Origin: Salinibacterium sp. NG253
Lineage (GTDB): Bacteria; Actinomycetota; Actinomycetes; Actinomycetales; Microbacteriaceae
Reading direction: 5' to 3'
DNA: 64,000 nt
Assembly: GCF_015864945.1 (NCBI RefSeq)
Contig: NZ_JADYWF010000001.1
Coordinates: forward strand, 1,116,378-1,180,377
The notes below the pieces were generated by a model that searched no databases, was not told where the DNA came from, and was given only the letters and a program-made list of their open reading frames with translations. The translations under genes were made by a program, and so were the position numbers. Below, piece after piece: positions 34,454 through 43,478 of this stretch (the first letter of the stretch is position 1; each line of letters starts with the position of its first letter).

Positions 34454-34974
34454 ACGCCTCTCTCACCCTCGTCGTCATCATGGTCGTGCTCTACTCGGTA
34501 GGCGTCTACCTGCTTCTTGAGCGCAGCATGACGCGCGTCTTGTTGGGCTTCCTGCTCGTGGGTAATGCCACCAACTTGCTGATCCTTATCGTCTCGGGGC
34601 CTTCCGGAGCTGCAGCGTTCTTCGGCGAAGAAGATGCCACAGCCGATCCGCTGCCGCAGGCGTTCATCCTGACCGCCATCGTGATTACTTTCGGAGTCTC
34701 CGCATTCCTGCTCGCTCTTATCTACCGGTCGTGGCGACTAGCCAACGCTGATGTGGTCTACGACGATTCAGAAGACCTCGCAATGGGCAGCCGGAGAAGC
34801 TCGGTGACCACCGATCGTGCCGTTGACGGTGACGACACCGAGTTCGGCACTCGAGCCGCAGCGGCCATCTCCACCGCCCTCGACCTCGAAAAGCAGGAGG
34901 AACGCGAGGAGCAAGAGAGCTTGGCGGCCGAACGCAGACAGCGAGAAATCGACGAGAAGGAGGCAGACGCATGA
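34450..34974 (+). CDS. mrpC: Na+/H+ antiporter subunit C
   Basis: 174 residues. The first 95 residues are NuoK-like with three membrane helices and the segment LLGFLLVGNATNLLI, then DPLPQAFILTAIVITFG as in MrpC. The hydrophilic C-terminal 75 residues are charged and coiled-coil-like (EKQEEREEQESLAAERRQRE) and longer than usual MrpC. ATGA overlaps at both ends. Confidence 0.93.
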   Translation: MNASLTLVVIMVVLYSVGVYLLLERSMTRVLLGFLLVGNATNLLILIVSGPSGAAAFFGEEDATADPLPQAFILTAIVITFGVSAFLLALIYRSWRLANADVVYDDSEDLAMGSRRSSVTTDRAVDGDDTEFGTRAAAAISTALDLEKQEEREEQESLAAERRQREIDEKEADA

Positions 34975-36527
34975 GCGCACTAACCACTCTTGTCGTTCTC
35001 CTGCCATTGCTCGGCGCGGCAGCAGCTCTCACCCAAGCCAACCGCCCCCGCGTTCAAACGCTCATTGCCGTGAGCGTGCTCAGCGCCGTTCTCCTGATCG
35101 GTGCCGCCTTGCTGGTGGCCGTCAACACCAATGGCGCAATTGCCGTTGAAGTCGGCGGGTGGCCTGCCCCCTACGGCATCGTGCTCGTGGTCGACCGGCT
35201 CTCGGCCCTCATGATCGTCGTCTCCGCCGCGGTGCTTCTGGCCGTTCTCGTGTTCTCGGTAGGCCAAGGCCTCGCCGATGGTGACCGCGAGACTCCCGTC
35301 TCGATCTACTATCCGACCTACCTCATTTTGGCGACCGGAGTCTTCAACGCCTTCGTCGCGGGTGACCTCTTCAACCTGTACGTCAGTTTCGAGATTCTTC
35401 TCGTCGCAAGCTACGTGCTGATCACGGTGGGAGGCACCAAGCCCCGCATCCGTGCCGGCACCGTGTACATCGTCGTGAGCCTGGTCTCCTCCGCCATCTT
35501 CCTCGCCGCCATCGCCATGATTTACGGTGCGACCGGCACGGTGAACATCGCGCAGCTCACGGTGCGACTTGCGGAGTTGCCCGCCGACATCCAGTTGATT
35601 CTCCACGTCATGTTGCTGATTGGGTTCGGCATCAAGGCCGCAGTCTTCCCGCTGTCGTTCTGGCTGCCCGACTCCTACCCGATGGCGCCAGCCCCCGTCA
35701 CGGCGGTCTTCGCCGGCCTGCTCACCAAAGTCGGCGTGTACGCCATCATCCGCACCGAGATGATCATCTTCCCGGATGGCCAGCTCAATACCGTGCTGCT
35801 CATTGTGGCGGCGCTCACGATGGTGATTGGAATCTTGGGAGCCGTCGCGCAGTCCGATATCAAGCGACTGTTGTCCTTTACGCTCATCAGCCACATCGGC
35901 TACATGCTGTTCGGTATCGGCATCGACACGGCGGCCGGCCTCGCCGCGGCCACGTTCTACATCGTTCACCACATCACCGTTCAAACCACTCTCTTCTTGG
36001 CCACCGGGTTGGTGGAACGTCAAGGTGGCACGACCGGCATCAACAAGCTGGGCGGGATGCTCAAAACCAGTCCGTTGATTGCGGTGCTGTTCTTCATTCC
36101 CCTGTTGAACCTCGGCGGCATCCCGCCGTTCTCCGGTTTCCTCGGAAAGTTGGCATTGTTTGAGGCCGGAGCCAACAACGGGTCCGTGCTCGCGTGGGTA
36201 CTGATCGGCTGCGGCGCGGCCGTGTCGCTGCTCACTCTCTATGCCCTCGCTCGCGCTTGGAGCATGATCTTCTGGCGCGACGCCGAAGAGGTGGCCGACT
36301 ACGAAAACCCGTTGGCAATGCGGGCAGAAACCGGAAGCTCCCCCACCGTTGAGTCAGTGCGCACAACGCCTCGAATCATGGTCGGCGCCACCGTCGCGAT
36401 GGTGACGGTGAGCATCGCGCTCACCGTCTTCGCGACCCCGCTCTTCGACCTCAGCGCTAATGCCGGTGAGAACATCAATGGCCCTGCCTATTACGTCAAT
36501 ACTGTGTTCCCGGGAGGCCTCGAATGA
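34971..36527 (+). CDS. mrpD: Na+/H+ antiporter subunit D
   Basis: A 518-residue NuoN/NuoM-like membrane protein with about 14 helices. Key segments: NLYVSFEILLVASYVLI (conserved Glu), GFGIKAAVFPLSFWLPDSYP (conserved Lys), AVFAGLLTKVGVYAIIR, and LLSFTLISHIGYMLFGIG. It is the second proton-translocating subunit of the complex. Both junctions are ATGA overlaps. Confidence 0.95.
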   Translation: MSALTTLVVLLPLLGAAAALTQANRPRVQTLIAVSVLSAVLLIGAALLVAVNTNGAIAVEVGGWPAPYGIVLVVDRLSALMIVVSAAVLLAVLVFSVGQGLADGDRETPVSIYYPTYLILATGVFNAFVAGDLFNLYVSFEILLVASYVLITVGGTKPRIRAGTVYIVVSLVSSAIFLAAIAMIYGATGTVNIAQLTVRLAELPADIQLILHVMLLIGFGIKAAVFPLSFWLPDSYPMAPAPVTAVFAGLLTKVGVYAIIRTEMIIFPDGQLNTVLLIVAALTMVIGILGAVAQSDIKRLLSFTLISHIGYMLFGIGIDTAAGLAAATFYIVHHITVQTTLFLATGLVERQGGTTGINKLGGMLKTSPLIAVLFFIPLLNLGGIPPFSGFLGKLALFEAGANNGSVLAWVLIGCGAAVSLLTLYALARAWSMIFWRDAEEVADYENPLAMRAETGSSPTVESVRTTPRIMVGATVAMVTVSIALTVFATPLFDLSANAGENINGPAYYVNTVFPGGLE

Positions 36528-37159
36528 GTCCTCAGGACAACCAGTCCACCTCCGTAGCGGCGTCAACGACTCCGACCGCCTCTGAATCAGCAAGTGCACG
36601 CAAGGTCTCGCGCACCGAAGTTCGCGGCCGCGTCTGGAAGCAGTTGCCGCTGCTGCTCGGGCTCGTGGTGCTCTGGGGTGTGCTCTGGGGCCAGTTCTCG
36701 TGGCTGAACATCCTGACTGGATTTCTTGTGGCGATCGCCGTGACCCGAGTGCTGTATCTGCCCCCTGCCGATATTTCGGGCCGCCTGAACCTCTGGTACT
36801 CGCTCGTGTTTATCGCCCACTTCATCGCCGACGTCACGGTAGCCTCCTTCACCGTCGCCTTTCAAGCGCTGAACCCTCGACCGATCCCCACATCATCCGT
36901 CATTGCCGTTCAGCTGCGCACTCGCTCAGATTTCGTCATGACGCTCGACGCGATTGCGATGTCGCTGGTTCCCGGATCAATCGTCGTCGAAGTGGATCGG
37001 GAACGCGCCATCCTCTACTTCCACACCTTTGACACCACCACGGCCGCCGCTGTCGAAGCGATGCGCGCCAAGGTGCTCGTCGTGGAAGCGCGCATCGTTC
37101 GTGCCATCGGGTCGAAAGATGATCTTGCCCGCATTTATGAGACGGAGGCCACACGATGA
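36524..37159 (+). CDS. mrpE: Na+/H+ antiporter subunit E
   Basis: A 211-residue MrpE. A long Ser/Thr-rich cytoplasmic N-terminus (about 40 residues) precedes two membrane segments (LPLLLGLVVLWGVLWGQFSW; FLVAIAVTRVLYL). The MrpE-typical soluble part follows (PIPTSSVIAVQLRTRSDFVM, LDAIAMSLVPGSIVVEVD, LYFHTFD). Needed for assembly of the complex. Confidence 0.92.
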   Translation: MSPQDNQSTSVAASTTPTASESASARKVSRTEVRGRVWKQLPLLLGLVVLWGVLWGQFSWLNILTGFLVAIAVTRVLYLPPADISGRLNLWYSLVFIAHFIADVTVASFTVAFQALNPRPIPTSSVIAVQLRTRSDFVMTLDAIAMSLVPGSIVVEVDRERAILYFHTFDTTTAAAVEAMRAKVLVVEARIVRAIGSKDDLARIYETEATR

Positions 37160-37422
37160 GCGATTGGGTGTTTCTTGCCGTCGGTGTGATGCTGCTCATC
37201 GCAGGCCTTCTGGCGCTCTACCGCATCATCCGCGGCCCCTCCATCCTTGACCGCATGATCGCCTCAGACATGCTGCTCACGACGATCATTTGCGCGCTAG
37301 GAGCGGAGATGGTCTACAACGGTCACACTCGGAGCCTGCCAGCGATGCTCGTGCTCGCGAGCACTGCATTCCTCGGTTCCGTCGTGGTGGCGCGCTATGT
37401 CTCGAGGAGAACCAACTCATGA
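37156..37422 (+). CDS. mrpF: Na+/H+ antiporter subunit F
   Basis: An 88-residue protein of three membrane helices with the MrpF signature RIIRGPSILDRMIASDMLLT between the first and second helix. ATGA overlaps with mrpE and mrpG. Confidence 0.94.
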   Translation: MSDWVFLAVGVMLLIAGLLALYRIIRGPSILDRMIASDMLLTTIICALGAEMVYNGHTRSLPAMLVLASTAFLGSVVVARYVSRRTNS

Positions 37423-37799
37423 TTCTCGACTCAATCCTCGACATCCTTACCGGCGTATTTCTCCTGCTCGGCGGGTTCCTCTCCGTCGCCGCTGGTGTTG
37501 GCCTTATCCGTTTTCCGGATGCGATTGCGCGCCTCCACGCGACAACCAAACCCCAGATCTTGGGCTTGGCTTTCATCCTCTTGGCGATCGCCCTGCAAGA
37601 ACGTCAAGTCTCCACAATTCTCCTGCTGATCTTCTTGCTCATTTTCCAAATGATCACCGCTCCGGTATCGGCCCACATGATTGCTCGCGCCGGCTACCGG
37701 GGAGGAATCATCGCGCCCCGTTCGCTCCTTGTCGACGAACTGGAGCAGGCCATCGATGCCGCTCCAGAATTCGATGACACCGAACGCGCATCCGAATAA
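37419..37799 (+). CDS. mrpG: Na+/H+ antiporter subunit G
   Basis: A 126-residue MrpG from ATG 37419, which overlaps the mrpF stop. It has three membrane helices with the family motif GLIRFPDAIARLHATTKPQ between them, then QMITAPVSAHMIARAGYR. The acidic C-terminal tail is cytoplasmic. Last gene of the Mrp operon; 80 bp separate it from the flavin gene set. Confidence 0.94.
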   Translation: MILDSILDILTGVFLLLGGFLSVAAGVGLIRFPDAIARLHATTKPQILGLAFILLAIALQERQVSTILLLIFLLIFQMITAPVSAHMIARAGYRGGIIAPRSLLVDELEQAIDAAPEFDDTERASE

Positions 37800-37879
37800 G
37801 GCGATTGACACCGTAAAGTTCCAGCTTCCCGTCAGGATTGCTCGGGCATACTGAACACTCGCCTACCTCTGGGAGCCCC

Positions 37880-38329
37880 ATGCGCAGCCTCACCGACAAC
37901 AAGACCGCCGTTGCCCTCTTTGCCGGTGTCACCCTCGTGGGTGCACTCTCCGCTTGCTCAAGCACGGCAACGACTGCGGATGTCGGTTCGGCTGAAACCA
38001 CTGTTCCCGATGCCACCGCGACCGGTGCCGAGTACACCGACGGAACCTACACGGAGTCGGGCAACTACACCTCCCCCGACGGCCAAGAACAAGTTGACGT
38101 GACGCTCACGCTCGAGAGTAATGTCATCACCGACGTCACCGTCGTCGGCAACGGAGACAACCCCAGCTCGAAGCAGTTCCAAGGCGAATTCATTAACGGA
38201 ATCGCCGCCGAAGTTGTCGGCAAGAACATCGACGAGCTGTCCGTGGACAAAGTAGCCGGCTCGTCGCTCACAAGTGGCGGCTTCAACAACGCCGTCGACG
38301 CCATCAAGGCGGATGCCCTCGCCGAGTAA
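37880..38329 (+). CDS. FMN-binding lipoprotein
   Basis: 149 residues from ATG 37880 with GGGAG in front. The N-terminus is a lipoprotein signal with lipobox LSAC (about residue 27). After a Thr/Ala linker comes an FMN_bind domain: YTDGTYTESGNYTSPDGQEQ, VDVTLTLESNVITDVTV, and the flavin-attachment region AGSSLTSGGFNNAVDAI. That region matches the ApbE target pattern (S/T-G-A-T-x-T) with two substitutions but retains the acceptor Thr. Probably an extracytoplasmic electron carrier with covalent FMN, delivered by the ApbE encoded next. Confidence 0.88.
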   Translation: MRSLTDNKTAVALFAGVTLVGALSACSSTATTADVGSAETTVPDATATGAEYTDGTYTESGNYTSPDGQEQVDVTLTLESNVITDVTVVGNGDNPSSKQFQGEFINGIAAEVVGKNIDELSVDKVAGSSLTSGGFNNAVDAIKADALAE

Positions 38330-39173
38330 ACAGTTCGATGCCATTGGTGCGCCCTGGCAGATTGACACCGCCGACCCCCTCGACCCTGAGGTGTTCGCCG
38401 CGATTCAGCGCCGCATCGAGCAATTCGACCGCACCTACTCGCGATTTCGTGACGACTCCCTCGTCAGCCGCATCGCCCGCACCCCCGGCAGCTATCCTTT
38501 TCCGCCGGATGCTCCCCCACTGTTCGAGCTTTACCGTCGCCTCTACGATGCGACTGCCGGTGCCATGAGCCCGCTCGTGGGCCGTGCTCTGGAAGAGCTC
38601 GGCTACGACCGCACCTACTCGTTGCAGCCCACCGCGACCCGCACGCGCGTGCCCGACTGGCACGAAGCGATCAGCTGGAACGGCAGCGAACTCACCACCC
38701 TCACCCCCGCCGTGCTCGACGTCGGTGCTGCAGGCAAGGGCTACCTCGTCGATCTTGTGGCCGAGGTGCTCGCCGAGTACGGAGTCAGCTCCGCCACGGT
38801 GGATGCGAGCGGAGACCTGCTGCACCGCGGCGACGGTGAACTGCGGGTCGCGCTGGAGCATCCGCTCGACACCAGCAAAGCCATCGGGGTGGTGACCGTG
38901 AGCAATGAGGCGATTTGTGCGTCAGCTCCCAACCGACGCGCCTGGGCAGGGCTGCACCACATTTTGGATGCCCGCACGGGCCTGCCCACCGACCGCATCA
39001 TCGCCACCTGGGCAATCGCCCCCACCGCGCTCGAAGCCGACGGCCTTGCCACCGCACTCTTTTTTGCCGACCCCGCGAAGCTCGCGGAGGAGTTCGACTG
39101 TCAGTGGGTGCGGATGCTGTCCACCGGCCGAGTGGAGCACTCGGCTGACTTCACGGGAGAGTTGTTTTTATGA
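38313..39173 (+). CDS. apbE: FAD:protein FMN transferase
   Basis: 286 residues from ATG 38313, overlapping the lipoprotein gene by 17 bp; GGCGG stands before this ATG. Motifs in order: EQFDRTYSRFRDDSLVSRI, AVLDVGAAGKGYLVD, ATVDASGDLL, HHILDARTGLP and TALEADGLATALFF with the Mg-binding Asp. Transfers FMN from FAD to a Thr/Ser of target proteins. There is no signal peptide or lipobox, which is at odds with a secreted acceptor if export precedes flavinylation. Confidence 0.92.
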   Translation: MPSPSKQFDAIGAPWQIDTADPLDPEVFAAIQRRIEQFDRTYSRFRDDSLVSRIARTPGSYPFPPDAPPLFELYRRLYDATAGAMSPLVGRALEELGYDRTYSLQPTATRTRVPDWHEAISWNGSELTTLTPAVLDVGAAGKGYLVDLVAEVLAEYGVSSATVDASGDLLHRGDGELRVALEHPLDTSKAIGVVTVSNEAICASAPNRRAWAGLHHILDARTGLPTDRIIATWAIAPTALEADGLATALFFADPAKLAEEFDCQWVRMLSTGRVEHSADFTGELFL

Positions 39174-40678
39174 AGCGCTGGCTTGATCGCACCCTCGGTG
39201 CCATCCCGATGTACACCCTTGTGCTCGGGTCACTCGCCGTTCTCGCGGTGGCATCGATTGCGCTCGCGTTCGTCGGGCTGATCGCGGCTGATCCTTTTGC
39301 GTTGCTTGCCAGCCTGCCCATCGCGGTCGTGTTTAGTTGTGCGGCCAGCTGGCTCGGCGCCCGCATCGTGCGGCAACGTGCTCACCTCGAATCGTCGCTC
39401 ATCACCGGGTTGCTCGTCTTCTTCATCATGGCACCGAGCCTGCAACTCGACGGGCTTCTGTCGATCGCACTTGCCTCGACCGTTGCGGCGGCATCCAAGT
39501 TCCTGATCGCATTCCGCGGGCGCCATATTTTCAATCCCGCCGCTCTCGGGGCCTACGTTTTCTACTGGGTCCCGATCGGATTCCCCACGTGGTGGATCGG
39601 TACCCCGTGGCTGCAGCCCCTCATCATCATCGCGGCGTTCCTCATCTTGTATCGCACCCAACGCCTCGATTTGGGGCTCACCTTTGTGGTGCTCGCGGCC
39701 AGCATCCGCATCGCCCTCACGCTTGCCAATGGTGGCGATATTGCCGAAGCGATCGCCGTCACGTTCACCTCATCGCAACTGATCTTCTTCGTGGGCTTCA
39801 TGCTCAGCGAACCGCTTACGCTGCCGCCGCGACGCTGGCAACGCCTCAGCGTCGCCGCGCTCGTCGCCCTCCTCTTCGCCATCCCGTTCTCGATTGGCCC
39901 TCTCTACAGCGACCCGCTGCTGGCGCTGCTCCTAGGCAACCTGGTCGCCTTCGCGTTCACGCAGCGCCGCACCATCCGGATGACACTCACCGAAACAGAA
40001 GAGATCGCTCCCGGCACGTGGGAACTCACCTTTGCCCCGCACCGCACCCTCGCGTTCCGGGCCGGTCAATACATTGAGCTCTCGTTGCCGCACCCGTCGC
40101 CCGACCTGCGGGGAGCGCGTCGCTATTTCACGATCTCGTCTGCACCCTCGGCGGGGGCGACCCTGTCGATCACGTTCACGGCGCCCGAGAAGTCGAGCAG
40201 CTTCAAAGCAGCCCTCCTTGCACTGCCGCGCGGAGCCGACGTCAACGCGACCGGCATCTGGGGCGATTTCGTACTTCCTCAAAAGACCACCGAACCGCTG
40301 TTGCTCGTCGCCGGCGGTATCGGCGTCACGCCTTTCGCCAGCCAAGTCGCGCACTCTCACCTGCACGATGACGAACGCGACATCGTGCTCATCTACGCGA
40401 CCTCCAGCACCGAAACTTTGCCGTTCACCGGACTCTTTGTTGAGGCCGGCGTGCGCGTCATTGTGTTCGGGCCGCAGCCGGTCGAGTCACTCCCCGAGGG
40501 CTGGGTGCTCGGCAGTGAAGGGCGGATGAACGGCGATGCCCTCGCCGCGCTCGTGCCCGACTTGGCCGACCGCCACGCGTACCTCTCGGGCCCGCCCGCC
40601 CTCGTGAACGACCTCAAGGCGACACTGCGCGCTAACGGGGCCCGCCGCATCCATACCGACTACTTCTCGGGGTACTAG
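39170..40678 (+). CDS. RnfD/NqrB-like membrane domain fused to FNR-type NAD(P)H:flavin oxidoreductase
   Basis: A 502-residue fusion. Residues 1-265 have about eight to ten membrane segments with the RnfD/NqrB-type sequence KFLIAFRGRHIFNPAALGAY. Residues about 270-502 are a ferredoxin-reductase-like domain: FRAGQYIELSLPH (FAD), YFTISSAPS, LLLVAGGIGVTPFASQ (NAD(P)H) and a terminal CxG-less YLSGPPALVNDL. The start overlaps apbE as ATGA. Reads as an electron pump or conduit from cytosolic NAD(P)H through the membrane to the FMN lipoprotein; direction and coupling are inferred. Confidence 0.88.
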   Translation: MKRWLDRTLGAIPMYTLVLGSLAVLAVASIALAFVGLIAADPFALLASLPIAVVFSCAASWLGARIVRQRAHLESSLITGLLVFFIMAPSLQLDGLLSIALASTVAAASKFLIAFRGRHIFNPAALGAYVFYWVPIGFPTWWIGTPWLQPLIIIAAFLILYRTQRLDLGLTFVVLAASIRIALTLANGGDIAEAIAVTFTSSQLIFFVGFMLSEPLTLPPRRWQRLSVAALVALLFAIPFSIGPLYSDPLLALLLGNLVAFAFTQRRTIRMTLTETEEIAPGTWELTFAPHRTLAFRAGQYIELSLPHPSPDLRGARRYFTISSAPSAGATLSITFTAPEKSSSFKAALLALPRGADVNATGIWGDFVLPQKTTEPLLLVAGGIGVTPFASQVAHSHLHDDERDIVLIYATSSTETLPFTGLFVEAGVRVIVFGPQPVESLPEGWVLGSEGRMNGDALAALVPDLADRHAYLSGPPALVNDLKATLRANGARRIHTDYFSGY

Positions 40679-42570
40679 CTCGGCAGTTGCACGCCAGCCG
40701 CCTTCGAGCTCGACGAGACACGCACGCGACGCTTGAGACTCAGTGCCCGCAACGCATTGAGAATCGCGACGAGGTCAACAACTTCTTGCAGCCCGGCGCC
40801 GACGACCGCGGGCAGCGCTCCCGTCATCGCAAAAAGCATGAGCCCGATGCTGATGGCGATACCGATCCAAATGCTTTGCAAGGCGATCTGCACAGTGCGC
40901 TGACTGACTTGCACCGCCGACACGACGCGGTAGAGATCGTCAACGAGAATCACCACGTCAGCAGACTCGCCAGCCGCCGTCGAGCCCTTGGCACCCATCG
41001 CGATGCCGACATCGGCAGCTCCCAATACGGGCGCATCGTTCACGCCATCGCCCACCATTACGACCGGGTGCGGACTAGTGGCGTGCACGAGTCGCACCTT
41101 GTCTTCGGGCAGGCACTCCGCGTGAACCTCACTGATGTGGAGTTCGTCGGCCACCTTGCGCGCCGTCTGCTCCACATCCCCCGTGAGCATCAAAGTTTTC
41201 TGGATGCCCAGTTCGCGCAGTCCTGTCAGGGTGCGTGCCGCTTCGGGCCGCACCGCATCGCGCAGCACAATCGCACCAGCGTACTGATCATCGATGCCCA
41301 CGTAGACGGCAGCTTCGCCGCTAGAGAGATCGATTCGAGTGAGTGTGGGAGCCTGCTCGGCCACGAAGGCAGGCTTGCCCACGGTGACGAACTTGCCTCC
41401 TACGCGAGCCTGCACTCCGTGGGTGGCGACTTCGCGGGCATCCGATACTTCAGGGAGCGCGAGGGAGCGTTGCTTCGCTGCTTCCACGAGGGATGCCGCA
41501 AGCACGTGGGAAGAATATTGTTCTGCTGCTGCCACGAGGGCCAGCAATTCGTCGGTGGTCACCGCGCCCTCAGGCCGCACGTCGACGACAACGGGACGAC
41601 CGCTCGTGAGCGTGCCTGTCTTGTCGAACACGACCGTTTTCGCACGGGCCAGCACTTCGAGGGTGCCGGCGTTTTTCACCACGACGCCATAAGTGGACGC
41701 GCTCGACATCCCGGCCATGAACGCCACCGGGGCTGCGATCAACAGCGGACACGGTGTTGCGACCACAAGCACTTCGGCGAACCGCACGGGGTCCCCCGAG
41801 ATCCACCAGGCGACAGCAGCCAGGCCAATCGAGACGAGCGTGAACGGCACCGCGTAGCGATCAGCTAGACGCACGATGGGTGCTTTGCTCTCCGCCGCTT
41901 CGGTGACGAGCTCAACAATCCGTTGGTATTGGCTGTCGGATGCTCGCGCGCTCGCCTGCACCGTGACAGCTTCTGGCCCGTTCACCGAACCGCTCAACAG
42001 CAGGTCTCCAGTGACTTTCTCGACCGGCATACTTTCGCCCGTGAGCGACGACTCATCGACTGCGGTCGTGGCAGACACCAGCACCGCATCTACCGGCACA
42101 ATCTCCGAAGGGCGCACGACGAGGCGATCCCCCACGGCAACCTCTGTGGCCGGCACATCAACAATGTCACCGGCGGCCGTCAGCTGATGAGCTGTTTGAG
42201 GAACCCGATCCAGCAACGCATTTAATTCACGCTTGGCGCGGCCGGCCGCAAAGTCTTCGAGCGCTTCACCACCGGTGAGCATCAGCACAATGACGATGCT
42301 CGCCCAATATTCGCCCACGACCACCGTCGCCACGATCGCCGTCACGGCAAGCACGTCGAGACCGAACTGGTGCTGCAGCAGTTTGCGCACCATCGACACG
42401 GCCTCACGCACGGCAACGCCGAGCGAATAGATCGACAGCAACCACGGAACGACGGCGGATGCCGGAGTCCAGTTCAGCGCGAGGCCCACCACGCCGACCA
42501 CGACCGTCAGAGCAACCAGCGGATAGCGACGCACAGCCGAGCGCAACGTTACGGAAAGAAATGTAGCCAT
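40675..42570 (-). CDS. P1B-type heavy-metal ATPase
   Basis: A 631-residue transporter. ATPase motifs: TGES (about residue 177), the membrane TPCPLLIAAPVA (about 268), phosphorylation loop DKTGT (about 314), and GDGVNDAPVLG. The intramembrane triad is TPC rather than the CPC of Cu/Zn pumps, and there is no N-terminal metal-binding domain or His-rich stretch, so the metal is uncertain. Start ATG 42570 is clear. It overlaps the RnfD/FNR gene tail to tail by CTAG. Confidence 0.9.
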   Translation of the reverse strand: MATFLSVTLRSAVRRYPLVALTVVVGVVGLALNWTPASAVVPWLLSIYSLGVAVREAVSMVRKLLQHQFGLDVLAVTAIVATVVVGEYWASIVIVLMLTGGEALEDFAAGRAKRELNALLDRVPQTAHQLTAAGDIVDVPATEVAVGDRLVVRPSEIVPVDAVLVSATTAVDESSLTGESMPVEKVTGDLLLSGSVNGPEAVTVQASARASDSQYQRIVELVTEAAESKAPIVRLADRYAVPFTLVSIGLAAVAWWISGDPVRFAEVLVVATPCPLLIAAPVAFMAGMSSASTYGVVVKNAGTLEVLARAKTVVFDKTGTLTSGRPVVVDVRPEGAVTTDELLALVAAAEQYSSHVLAASLVEAAKQRSLALPEVSDAREVATHGVQARVGGKFVTVGKPAFVAEQAPTLTRIDLSSGEAAVYVGIDDQYAGAIVLRDAVRPEAARTLTGLRELGIQKTLMLTGDVEQTARKVADELHISEVHAECLPEDKVRLVHATSPHPVVMVGDGVNDAPVLGAADVGIAMGAKGSTAAGESADVVILVDDLYRVVSAVQVSQRTVQIALQSIWIGIAISIGLMLFAMTGALPAVVGAGLQEVVDLVAILNALRALSLKRRVRVSSSSKAAGVQLPS

Positions 42571-42648
42571 ACCTTCGTTCTACTCTCGTTCGCGGCATCC
42601 GGCCAGCCAGCACAGGCTCCCCTTAGCCGCGCTCCGGAACGGGGTCGG

Positions 42649-42654
42649 TAGGCT
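42649..42654 (+). promoter_or_regulatory. -10 element of a probable leaderless promoter
   Basis: TAGGCT ends seven bases before ATG 42662 of the channel gene, without a ribosome site. Confidence 0.4.
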
Positions 42655-42661
42655 CGACAGC

Positions 42662-43441
42662 ATGACTCAACGGCGCTGGAAACAGATCATGGACATTCCT
42701 CTGACCGTTGCTGCCATCATTTTTCTCATCGCCTACGCGTGGGAGGTTATCGCCAACCTCTCAGGTACTGCCATGCTGGTGGCCGAGGTCATCATCGCTG
42801 TCACCTGGGTGGTGTTCGTGGCCGACTACCTCGTGAACCTCATTTTGGCTGAGCACCGCTGGTTCTGGTTCAGAAAGCACCTGTTCGACCTCATGGTTGT
42901 CGTGCTGCCGATGTTGCGCCCGCTACGCCTCCTGCGTTTGGTCACTCTGCTCAACGTGCTGCAACGACGGGCAGGAACCGCCGTGCGCGGTGGCGTGCTC
43001 ACCTACGCTGTCGGGTCATCGCTCTTGCTCGTTTTTGTCGCCGGGCTCGCCATTTTGGATACCGAACGCAACGCCGACAGCACTCAGATCACCACTCTCG
43101 GCGATGGTATTTGGTGGGCCTTCGTCACGATCACGACCGTCGGCTACGGCGATATCTATCCCGCTACGACGCTCGGTCGAGTGATTGCCGCTGGCGTGAT
43201 GATGGCCGGGATCGCCCTCCTTGGTGTTGTTACGGCAACCCTGGCCTCCTGGATCGTGGAACGAGTTGCGGCTCAAGACGAGCTCTCGCATGTCGCGACG
43301 CGTCGTGAGGTCACGGACCTCACGAAGCAGGTCGCCGAACTCAAGCACGTGCTCCTCGAGCATGCGACGCAAATGGCCGCTACCTCGGGAAACCCGGCTC
43401 CCACCTTGCCCGGCTCCTCCGAGAAAAAACCGTCGTCCTAG
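42662..43441 (+). CDS. voltage-gated-type potassium channel
   Basis: A 259-residue channel of six membrane segments. The S4-like helix keeps Arg residues (RPLRLLRLVTLLNVLQRR), the pore has the K+ selectivity filter TTVGYGD (about residue 159-165), and the C-terminal 55 residues form a charged coiled-coil (VTDLTKQVAELKHVLLEH). The shape is that of KvAP/Kch-like bacterial channels without an RCK domain. K+ selectivity is well supported by the filter; gating by voltage is inferred. Confidence 0.92.
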   Translation: MTQRRWKQIMDIPLTVAAIIFLIAYAWEVIANLSGTAMLVAEVIIAVTWVVFVADYLVNLILAEHRWFWFRKHLFDLMVVVLPMLRPLRLLRLVTLLNVLQRRAGTAVRGGVLTYAVGSSLLLVFVAGLAILDTERNADSTQITTLGDGIWWAFVTITTVGYGDIYPATTLGRVIAAGVMMAGIALLGVVTATLASWIVERVAAQDELSHVATRREVTDLTKQVAELKHVLLEHATQMAATSGNPAPTLPGSSEKKPSS

Positions 43442-43466
43442 CCTTACGAAACGAAGTTCGCTCACC

Positions 43467-43472
43467 TATGCT
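43467..43472 (+). promoter_or_regulatory. -10 element of a probable leaderless promoter
   Basis: TATGCT ends six bases (GTGGGC) before ATG 43479. Confidence 0.45.
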
Positions 43473-43478
43473 GTGGGC

